From: Gossypium raimondii
Lineage: Eukaryota > Streptophyta > Magnoliopsida > Malvales > Malvaceae
Assembly: GCF_025698545.1 (NCBI RefSeq)
Contig: NC_068569.1
Span: forward strand, 11,346,001-11,410,000
DNA: 64,000 nucleotides
Direction: 5' to 3'
Below are positions 52,370 to 61,689 of the stretch, in pieces. The stretch's first letter is position 1; every line of letters starts with the position of its first letter. The notes beneath the pieces were generated by a model that did not search any database, was not told the DNA's origin, and saw only the letters and a list, made by a program, of their open reading frames with translations. The position numbers and the translations under genes are program-made.

Positions 52370-52541
52370 GGTTGGTGGAGGGTGGGTTTTGGGAGAAAAT
52401 GGGGTCTATATTTTTGGGTTGTTAAAGATGGCAACTTGACTAAAGAGGTGGGGCCTTTACAAGGACGGCTTTTTACCTACCACGACCAGTGCCACAATAC
52501 GTCGGAGAAATTTGCCAGACCATTTCCCCTCTTCACCTACC
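52370..52541 (-). promoter_or_regulatory. Cluster of AC elements upstream of 4CL
   Basis: Three AC-type MYB sites occur 440-610 bp before the 4CL start: ACCAACC on the minus strand (52370-52376) and ACCTACC on the plus strand at 52475-52481 and 52535-52541, the last two exactly 60 bp apart. AC elements are established MYB-binding sites that co-ordinate phenylpropanoid genes. Function here is inferred from position and match. Confidence 0.6.
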
Positions 52542-52641
52542 GCAACCGTGATTCCTGCCGGAAAGCCTTTTATTATCAATTACTTAAATCCCGTCTAGGT
52601 GATGACTTGTTTTGGAGGTTTCTTTGCTATTTTACCTCTTG

Positions 52642-54589
52642 ATTCCGATTCATTTCTTTTTAATTTCTTATAATTTAAAAAATAGTTAGAAAACAAAGGA
52701 TAAAGCATTAATAAAATTTAACCTTAATTTATTCAATTAGATTAAGTTAACCTTAATTTAACCTTTATTTTTATTTGAAAAAAAGTGTATTAGTTTTTAT
52801 ATATGGTTGGCTCTGCTGCCAAAGAATTACAGTGCATTAAGAGGTAAGAAAGTAAAAGTTTAACTGATTTCAAAGAGTTAGTGTAACATTAGTTATAAAT
52901 CCTAAATCCTCTGTAGTAGGTGTATTGCGCTCATCGAGTTTTCAACAGCTTATTAATTATTGGTTCACGCATAAATCATAAACATAATAGACAAGATGCA
53001 ATGATATATATTTGATAGGAAATGAACTAGAAACCCGAAAGATGAAAGAAAAATAAGGGAAGAAGAAGAAGAGAGCAAGGAGAGAGAGAGAGAACTATAG
53101 CAATTACTGTATATTCTTCGTATCCTTCCTATTCCTTTGCATGCGTAGGTATATAGAAAATCATAATAGCAAAATAACAGAAAGAACAACAAACTGTATG
53201 ATACGATTGCCATGCACAAAACGCGCCGTTTTATTAATTAGATGTGCACCGTTTCGACTAATCCTCTTCGACACAACTGTCTCAACCTAACTGGTTCATG
53301 ATTTGGTCCATAACAATATTTAATATAGTGCTAATAATCTTTTGACTTAAAAAGTAAATTTAAATTTTGAGAAACATATTTGTTTAATAAAATTTTAACC
53401 TACAAATCATGTCAAATGCCTAAAATGTTTTTGGATGGTGCCATTTTCTCATACCCAAACATTCAATAATTGCTTCTGCCAATCCTTGATCCACAGTCCA
53501 CAAAGGACAAATATTTGGGAATCTAATGAGTGGGTTTAGATTTGAGACTAAATCACATGTTCTTCAATAATGAATAAATCAAAATTTCACGGAGGATTTA
53601 ATAAAAATATTAGACATCAAAAAATAGATTTAAATAGTAAAACAGGCTTATTTAATATTTTATTTTAATTTATTTCATGTAATTTGTATCATATAAAAAT
53701 TAAATATATGATACTATAATTTAAATATAGAAATAAGTTAAACTGTCTATGTTTAAAATTTGAATAAAAATATTCTTTTTATTTGTCATCAAGTACAGAA
53801 TAAAAATAAATTTATTAAATATGAATTAAAAATAAATTAATTTTTATAAAATAATATAAACAAATTTAAAATGAATTTAAGTTTATCATCTATAAATATA
53901 CGTAGATTTTATAAATTTTAAGTTGTATATTTCCAGCAGAATTGAATTTGAGAAGAAAAAAAAAATGAGTACATTAACACCAAAAAAACTATTAAAAAAA
54001 AAAAAACACCATAAAAGAAGCCCAACTGGAATCTAGTGCAGCATGACCCTGCCTGACCCCGGTAAATCAAAGCAGTCGTGGTTTAGAAGTCTCCGGGATG
54101 AGGAAAATTAGGTGGACTTGTAAATTTCGATTTTATTTAATCTGGTCGTTCGACTTTAGTATATTTATTGACACTTTTGCATTTTCTTTTAAAATAAATT
54201 GATATTTAGTTCAAAATAAATATTTTTCAAATTTTAGTTTTTAGAATTTTAATATCAGTTTACTCTAATAATTTAATTAAAAAATTATGGAATTGTAGGT
54301 GGACCTGTCAGGTTTGACGGTCAGGAATGGAGGACTATTCCAAGGGCGTTCCCCTGTCAACAAATGTATGCTGATGCTCTCTCTGTTTCACCCACCAAGT
54401 TTCCTCCGAAATAAACTAACTATAAATATAATCAAATAAATAAATAAATATTGGAGTAATTAAGACAAAAGAATCTTTTTTTTTTCTTTTTTAAGAAATC
54501 GGCATCATTAACCTTTTCATCTCATTTATTTTATTTTTAAGTTTTAAAACTGACTCAGTTTTGATATATTTTTTAAAATTTTATGGGTT
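52642..54589. other. AT-rich spacer
   Basis: No supported gene or clear element. A GA-rich tract lies at about 53050-53095, and A-rich stretches at about 53960-54005. Confidence 0.4.
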
Positions 54590-54872
54590 TTTACTGGAAT
54601 ATATTAAAAAGGTTAAATATTGAAATATGTTGTTAGATAGATTAGTTATCAAAAGGGTTTTTTTTTTAATGGCGCCTATTTGATAGGCACCAATTAATTT
54701 TTATATTAATTTTTTCTTTTTAAGTTTAAATAAAATATTATTTTTTTATTTTTATTAAAAATATTTAAATATAAATATAGATAAAAATACGGTCAACCGG
54801 TTAAAATACGAGTAAAAAACGGGTCAAACCTGTCAGATAGGCGCCACTAATTGCGCCTGACAGGTAGGCGCC
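54590..54872. repeat. Palindrome block, left copy 1
   Basis: Contains GGCGCCTATTTGATAGGCACC (54671-54691), CCTGTCAGATAGGCGCC (54829-54845) and GCGCCTGACAGGTAGGCGCC (54853-54872). The AT-rich surroundings match the block at 55848-56208, including ATACGGTCAAC and AAAACGGGT. Confidence 0.75.
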
Positions 54873-55641
54873 AATGCCCATGCTGCTGCCTTTGTCCCTT
54901 CCACCATGGTGTTGTCCCTTCCACCAGGCTATTGTCCCTTCAATGGGAAAAAATTACAAATGGGGAACCTTATAAGTATGGTCCCCCAAACCTCATGTAT
55001 CAACTGGAAAAGAGAGAGAAAGGAGAAGAAGAGAAGAAGAAGAAGAAAGAAAGAAAAAGGTAATGTATTATTTTAGTAAATAATTTTGTTTATAATTTAA
55101 AGAGTTTAATTAAGATATTGTGATTTTTTGTTATTAATTATTAATTATAAATTATTTATGTTTAGTGTTTATAGTTTTGGATTAGTATTTTGTATGAATG
55201 TAATTTTTTTTGCTTTTTATAATTATTTTAAAATTAATTTGTTAGTAATTTAGAATTATGTTATAAATTTTGTGTTTTTAATTATTTTAAAATTAATTTA
55301 TTAGTAATTTAAATTTGTAAACTTCAATATTATATTTGAAATTTAAATTTGTTTAATTTTTATCTTTTATTATGAAATTATAAATCCCGCTAAGGAATTA
55401 ATAACATTTGATCTATTTAAGAACATAAATAATAAAGATGGATGGGTATAAAAACTAGTTTTATCTATGCTAAAGATAAGTCATTGTTTAAAGTACTAAA
55501 GTGGGATTTACCTTGGAATTTTTGTTATAAATGGAAGGTTTTTGTTAAAAAGAACACAAAGAAATTTATCAGTTGACACATTCACAATCTCTTAATTATG
55601 AATTTCATCTCTTACTTTACAAAATTAATTTATTAGTAATT

Positions 55642-56350
55642 TAGGATTAAATTATAAATTGTTGTGTTCAGTTTAGTATTTAGTGAGTTTAACATATAAG
55701 TTTATAAAAAATTTAAAAATCATTTCATTAAAAGTTTAATCATAATGACTCTTTTAATCATATAATTGATGTTAACTTATTTAATTTTTTATATCAACAT
55801 AGTTGCTGTTAACTTATTTAATTTTTTTTATATCAACTTGGGGGCTTTTTACCCAAATATATTAAAAAAATTAAATACCGAAATAGGTTGTCAGATAGAT
55901 TAATTACCGAAATGGTATGTTTTTTGTAATCGTGCCTATCTGATAGGTGCCAATCAATTTTTTATATTAAAAAAAATTAATCGCGCCTATCTAACAGACG
56001 CGAATTAATTTTTTATATTAAAAAATATTTTTTTAATCGCGCCTATCTGACAGGCGCGAATCAATTTTTTATATTAAAATATATTTTGTTGTTTAAATAA
56101 AATATTAATTTTTTATTTTTATTAAAAATATTTAAATATATATACAGGTAAAAATACGGTCAACGGGTCAAAATAAGGGTAAAAAACGGGTTGCGCCTGT
56201 TAGATAGGATTAAGTTATAAATTGTTGTATTTAGTTTAGTATTTAGTGAGTTTAACATATAAGTTTATAAAAAATTAAAAATCATTTCATTAAAAGTTTA
56301 ATCATAATGACTCTTTTAATCATATAGTTCTTGTTAACTCATTTAATTTT
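55642..56350. repeat. Direct repeat of about 150 bp interrupted by the palindrome block
   Basis: The sequence from 55642 (TAGGATTAAATTATAAATTG on through GTTTAACATATAAG and ATCATAATGACTCTTTTAATC) returns from 56206 to about 56350 with few differences, an offset of 564 bp. The palindrome block 55848-56208 lies between the copies. Confidence 0.8.
55848..56208. repeat. Palindrome block, left copy 2
   Basis: Palindromes at 55931-55951, 55982-56002 and 56038-56058, plus a half-site at 56193-56208. The best copy, 56038-56058, has 7-bp arms CGCGCCT/AGGCGCG around ATCTGAC. Spacers between the copies repeat AATTTTTTATATTAAAA. Confidence 0.8.
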
Positions 56351-56710
56351 TTATATAATGTAATTTTATATAATATAATTTTATTTAATTTTTATTTATT
56401 TAACAGTTTTATTGATTTATTAAAATGTTGATTAAATTTGTTGTTATATAATTTTATAGGTTGTTTGAACATAAACTACTCGGGTATGTATCTATTTCTA
56501 TTTTCATTTTTTAATTCATATATTTTAAGATAGTTTATATTAATTTTAATTATATTATTATTGTAATCGACATAAAATTTTTATTGTAGGTAAATTATGA
56601 GAAATTATTAGATATTTATTTACCGTGTTTTGTTTTTGAAATTTGAAATAATTTATTGTATTTTTGAAACAAATTAAATGAATTCATTTTTTAATTGCGA
56701 TTTGCAGCAA

Positions 56711-57855
56711 ATGAGTTCTTTGATTAACAATAATAATAACATATCAAGTACTATTAATGAGATGGTAATAAAATTTTTATTTGATACTCATGTTATTTGT
56801 TGAATTAAATTATACTGGATTAACTATTTTGCTAATTTAATAATGTCAGGGTCCGTACCGCGTATTGAGGGGCCGTGTTAATAGTGTAGGGTTTCTGTCA
56901 GATGAACGCCTAATACCATACTTAGAGTTAGCCGAGTTCAGATCAGCGGCATTGATCCAGACTTTTGATCTGCGATACGACTTGATTTCAGCTTTAGTCG
57001 AGCGATGGCGCCCGGAGACCCACACATTTCATTTGCCGTGCGGAGAGTGTACCGTCACTCTAGAGGATGTTGCACTACAGCTCGGGCTTCCCATCGACGG
57101 GAATGCAGTCACGGGCGTAAGTTCAATCTCTAGGCCGGCTACCCTTTGCTATGAATTACTTGGACGCTCGCCAAGTGAGGGGAAATTTACCAGTTTGAGA
57201 TTTTCATGGCTAAAGGCCAATTTTGAGCATTTGCCGAGTACTGCCAATGAATGGGAGGTGATGCAGGCCATTCGAGCTTACATTATGCACCTTATAGGGG
57301 GTGTGCTCGTGCCAGATGCAAACGGCGGTAAGGTCCACTTGATGTACTTACCCTTATTATCCAATTTGCATAACACCCGTTCATACAGTTGGGGGTCCGC
57401 AGTTTTAGCCATGTTGTATCGCGAACTTTGTCGGACGACAGATTCTTCTGCGATGGACATAGGCGGATGCCTCATACTGTTGCAGTCGTCGGCACTTTAC
57501 CGGATGTCATTCTTGGCATCCATTAGTCACCAATCATATATATTTCCACTCGTTAATAGGTGATGAATTTTTACTCGTTATAATAATTAGTTGACTTTCT
57601 TTTAGATTATATTGTTCTAACAATTTGTTTTCGTAGATAGAGTACTAATCCAGGTATCGGAAGGTCATACACAGTTTCGATATACCGTCTAAAGATTGAG
57701 AATCATGCTGGGAAGGGGGTAAGTTTTTCCAATATAAACTTAATTTTATTATTTTATCTCACTCGACCGACGTTAATATAACAATATTATTAACTGTGCA
57801 GTTCATTTGGATGTTGTATTCTGTTCCAATGGAAAATTCTTTTTCTCAATTGTAG
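56711..57855 (+). pseudogene. Plant mobile domain (PMD/MAIN-like) gene, broken
   Basis: Exons read as 56711-56764 (MSSLINNNNNISSTINEM), 56850-57559, 57637-57718 and 57802-57855, all with GT-AG borders and matching phase. The second exon gives GPYRVLRGRVNSVGFLSDE, then HTFHLPCGECTVTLEDVALQ, SWLKANFEHLP and SYSWGSAVLAMLYRELCR. This is the wording I know from plant-mobile-domain proteins annotated as phosphatase 7 long-form homologs, which are common in cotton transposons. At the third exon the expected Trp after VNR is a TAG (57638-57640). The fourth exon follows the family only for FIWM, then ends at TAG 57853-57855, where the antisense MULE sequence begins. The protein would be truncated, so I call it a pseudogene. 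Function in live relatives (silencing, development) is family knowledge only. Confidence 0.8.
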
Positions 57856-59153
57856 TTGGTCATCCAGCCCGTAATAAGGTTGTGCCTGCAACTCAATGAC
57901 AATCCCCGGCACGTGTTCCCTCATAGCGGCTATCCATCATTGTAACTCATTGTATGATGCATCGAAATCTCCGTACAATTGCTCCATTGCCATCTGTTTA
58001 GCTATTCATGCCTTCCGGTATGATACTCGATACTGGAATTGTACTTGTATTTTGGCAACCAGTACAAAAACTTTAATGGTCGGCATGTCTTTCACCATTG
58101 GCATGATGCACGTACAGATAGTTTTGGAGTTAAGTTTTCGATGATCTTCTGTCATACGTGTTGAAGTGTATGTGTGAGGCCCAACAAATTTTCGTATCTC
58201 CCACATCTGCGATTTCTGGATAAATGCAGCTCTTATCTGCCAATTGCAACCTTCTGCCGACCTCTAACACTCTCCAATATATAATGTTTGTTTAGACATG
58301 ACGACTTTGTAGTCTACTGATATATTCATGCTATACCGCTTAATGAAAAATATGCATTCTTCCTCACTCTCAAATCTCTGGCACACGAACAACTCTTCTG
58401 GATTAGAATATACGGCCATCCGGTGAGCAGGTACTCCGAAAACTCAGCTACCTGGGTCGCATCGAGGTCTATCCGAGACATGTGTGCCCCAGGATTATTG
58501 TGTATCACAATACCATGAATCTGGTTTCCGACTGAAGACGCGTTAACGTTTCCATCCTCATTCACGCCTTCATCGTCAATATCATCCGGGACCTCGTCCA
58601 CATCGGGATCACTCTCACTATCAACTTCGTGATCAACATGATCACTACTATAGTATACATCATCACCAACCACATCAGTCTCGGGTGCAGCATTAAGATC
58701 AATATCGATCCCGTGTATAGTTGATTGACTATCAACATATGATACCGGAATCACCATACACGGCTCTTGAACTCTATCTTCTTCACCTAATGGAGTGGGA
58801 TCTTCAATTGCCTCCACACCAGCTAACTCAGCAAATAACTGAATCGGTGCATTTTGGTTGCTCCGAGTCCCACAATAAAGAGCGACCATTGTCTCCACGT
58901 CTTCATCGTCTACAAGTTCCATTTCGGTAAATTTTATTGGATCCGTCGAAACTGGAAACTTGTAGAAAAGTTTTGATATCCTTCTCCCACAACGACTATA
59001 AATTTTTTCACTAATTTGTTCCTTCATATAATCAAAAGAGATATTTCTATTAAATCTCATTACTATTTGTTTGCGACATTCAAATACACATCTTACGATT
59101 GTTGTCAAAATTTCTCCATCGAAATAAACGCATACAAAAAACTGATTATCCAT
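57853..59153 (-). pseudogene. MULE (MuDR-type) transposase-like gene, N-terminal part, broken
   Basis: From the ATG at 59153 a frame of 275 residues runs to 58326: MDNQFFVCVYFDGEIL, then CGRRISKLFYKFPVS, FTEMELVDDEDVETM and a long acidic region. Similar N-termini precede MuDR transposases in cotton as I recall. Near 58440 the reading frame shifts; in the other frame it continues EELFVCQRFESEEEC, a MuDR DNA-binding-type stretch. It then meets TAG where Trp is expected (after GEC, near 58267), goes on through MWEIRKFVGPHTYTSTRM, and meets more in-frame stops near 58005 and 57945. The similarity stops near 57853, before the catalytic domain, so the gene is truncated and dead. Confidence 0.75.
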
Positions 59154-59544
59154 CTTCAATTCTAGATTTGTTAAAAAAATTCAAAATTCTTAAAACAATT
59201 TGAAATGCAAAAAATTATATAAAATTTTAATGCAAAATTTTTCATTCGAAGCTAACAAAATTAATAACCTAACAAAATAACTTTCAAATAATAAAATTAC
59301 TAACAAGACTCTACATTCTATTTAAAAAGAAATAAACCAAAAAACCTTATCCTTCTTCTTGTTTTCCTTTCTTTTTTTCTTCTCCCTATCTTTTTATTTT
59401 CGTTCTGCTAAATTTTGTATATGTTCCTTTGCTAAAATTTATGTCTGTACTCATTTGATTTTCGGGGGTATATATAGGGAAAAAAATAAGCAGCAGCTAG
59501 TCGCGCCTCGTATCTATACCCGGGTCATATACTGATCTGGGGAA

Positions 59545-59617
59545 AAAATTAATAATATTTTATTAAAAGAAAAAAAATTAATATAAAAAAATTATTGGCG
59601 CCTGTCAGATAGGCGCG
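59545..59617. repeat. Palindrome block, right inverted copy
   Basis: AATATTTTATT...AATATAAAAAAATTATT, then the palindrome GGCGCCTGTCAGATAGGCGCG (59597-59617). It is the reverse complement of the end of left copy 2 (56038-56110). Confidence 0.7.
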
Positions 59618-59983
59618 ATTGAGCTAAGATTGAGCTAAAAACGAGCTCTCAAGCAGGCCAGCAACGATTTCACCCCAAACTCTATTAACTAAGGCTATTG
59701 TTGCATCTTTGAACCTCTTAGCCCGAGCTCGGGTGATCGGACCTAAAGGTAGCTCGAGAGGATCCATGTTAGCTCTTGGTAACCCTTAGGTTGTTGCCGT
59801 ATCATTGAGCAAAAGAACATACCTTAGATCTAATTCGATTTGATGGCTTGAGTCGAAGATCGGAGAAGAAAGATGTTTGTTTTTTTATTCACAAATTCGT
59901 AGTGTTTAAAGTTGTTTCATGAAAAAAATTGAACTGTAGCAAAGTAAGAGGGAGGGCTTTTGATTGGTGTAGGCAGTGTAAAC

Positions 59984-61094
59984 TAGGGGTGAACAAAATT
60001 CGATTCGACTCGAAATCGAAAAAAATTCAAATTTCGAGTTAAACGAATCGAGTTATTCGAATCAACTCGAATTTTTTTTTCAAATTTCAAGTTCGAATCG
60101 AGTTGGGTTTTCGAATTTGAATAACTCGAATAATTCGAATATCAAACTATAATATTTTATATTTTTACCCCAAACTCCCAAACCTTTTTACTTTTCCCTC
60201 AAAACTTTTACTCCTTCCCACTTTCCCTCCAAAACTTTTACTCCCTTCCCCTCCCAAGCCCCCAATCTACCAAAAATTCATTTCCCACCAAAATTTTACT
60301 CTCCCATTTACTTTTTCTCAAAATTTTACTCCCAAAAACCCTCAAAACATTTTATTTTTCCCCAAAATTTTTACTCCCTCCCACCTTTTCCCTAAAACTT
60401 TTATTCCCTTCCCATCCCACCTTTCATCTACCCCAAACCCTCCCCCCTCCAATTTTTTTAAATATTTTCCCTCCAAAATTTTACTCCCTCTATTTACTTT
60501 CCCTCAAACTTTTATTTTCCAAAACTTTTTATTTTCCCCCTAAACTTTTACTTCTCACCTTTTACTCTCAAATAAAAATTAAAATTATAAAAAAATCATT
60601 AAACATAAATAGTAATAATTTTGTTTATATCTACTATTTATATTATTAAATTAAATTTCACATTTTATATTATTTATATTATTGAATTGTTAGTCATATT
60701 GAACATTTATATTAAAATTGAATTATTAATTATGCCATAAAATATTCGTGTAAAAATTTTATATTGGTATCAATTTCACATTTTATTTTTAAAATAACTT
60801 TTATTAAAAATATATTTTACATTTAATATATTTTTAATTCCAAAATACATAGTGACAAGAATCAAGATAATTGAAACAACTAAACAAACAAAGAAGCTAG
60901 CCAAGATATAAAAAATTAATAAATAAATTATGAGGTGATGAAAGTTAATAAAAATTTTGATTAAGGTGGACAAATTTGATTAAGGTCGACTCGATTCGAG
61001 AAAACTTCAAATAAAGTTAGGATGATAAAATGAGATTCAAAAACTCGATTAACTCGAAAATTTTCGATTCGATTCGATCGAATGCTCACCCCTA
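59984..61094. mobile_element. Non-autonomous hAT element, 1.1 kb, with perfect 8-bp target duplication
   Basis: Begins TAGGGGTGAACAAAATTCGA and ends TCGAATGCTCACCCCTA, inverted termini that continue as alternating TCGATTCGA/CTCGAA motifs. Both flanks are GTGTAAAC (59976-59983 and 61095-61102), an exact 8-bp target duplication diagnostic of hAT-type insertion. The inside is CT-rich (60160-60560) then AT-rich; no transposase. The perfect duplication suggests a fairly recent insertion. Confidence 0.88.
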
Positions 61095-61102
61095 GTGTAA
61101 AC

Positions 61103-61255
61103 AGAGAAGGTCATACAACAACGACTTTAACAGTTCAATGACTTAAAATGATAACTTTTGAATAGTTCAATGACTATTTTATAATTTTTTGGAGTTGATC
61201 TAAATGTAAACTTACCAATAGTTTAATAACCTTAAGTGTAATTTACCCTTAATTT
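61103..61255. mobile_element. Right part of an older MITE that hosts the hAT element
   Basis: GTTCAATGACTTAAAATG...ATAACTTTTGAATAGTTCAATGA...AACCTTAAGTGTAATTTACC matches the right half of the MITE at 8685-9249. Its left part (up to 59983) includes GGCAGTGTAAAC, also present in that MITE, so the hAT landed inside it. Confidence 0.6.
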
Positions 61256-61434
61256 ATATAATATATATGAAATAAAATGCTTGCGTGGTTAAAATTTTCT
61301 TCTAAAAAAACCCATTGACTTGTATTTGGTTTTCATAGTTTTAATTGAAAATTTTTAACGCTTTTTTGAAATGCTAGGGTGGACGTGTTTTTTTAGATTC
61401 AAAAGATGGAGAATCTTGCAAAGTAAAGGATATA

Positions 61435-61683
61435 TTATAGACATGCTAGAGTTGGTATTCCTAAACGTTCTAATACTAGAGTTAGAACGATGATAACAAT
61501 AAAAGCTAAAAGAGAACGATAAGTTGAAGAAAGGTTTGAAGATGAAGGAGAGTGTACATGAGTGTTCATAAAGGGAATTTCGGCTGCCTTGATATTGCTA
61601 CTTGCATAAAAGTGTTTAAAGACCAAGTTACCTCTTGTATATGATTGACAAATGCAGGTGCTTTTCACAATTGCTGCCTGCAT
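61435..61683 (-). CDS. Hypothetical 82-residue protein with a C-terminal membrane helix
   Basis: ATG at 61683, stop at 61435. The polar N-terminus has three cysteines; residues 58-74 (LLAFIVIIVLTLVLERL) would span a membrane near the C-terminus, like a tail anchor. I do not recognise a family. No introns, promoter or neighbours support it, and it lies among transposon debris, so it may be a chance frame. Confidence 0.2.
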   Translation of the reverse strand: MQAAIVKSTCICQSYTRGNLVFKHFYASSNIKAAEIPFMNTHVHSPSSSNLSSTYRSLLAFIVIIVLTLVLERLGIPTLACL

Positions 61684-61689
61684 GAGAAT

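Larger units (their letters stand above)
54590..59617. mobile_element. Decayed composite transposon carrying plant-mobile-domain and MULE genes
   Basis: GC-rich palindromes of the type CGCGCCTATCTGACAGGCGCG, embedded in AT-rich DNA, occur on the left (54671-56208) and, with neighbouring sequence inverted, on the right (59545-59617). Between them lie a broken PMD gene (+) and a broken MULE transposase-like gene (-). I infer one composite element or nested elements; no target duplication was found and the outer borders are approximate. Confidence 0.5.

Noticed and set aside
52382-52642. Plus-strand 86-codon frame upstream of 4CL
   Set aside because: It lies in the 4CL upstream region and overlaps the AC elements; no motif or conserved wording was seen.
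56865-57563. Stand-alone 232-residue protein for the PMD region
   Set aside because: It would start at a TTG codon. Splicing from an upstream ATG exon and into a downstream exon fits the family better, and the gene is broken.
60160-60560. CT-rich stretch as a promoter leader
   Set aside because: It lies inside the hAT element with precise borders and leads to no gene.
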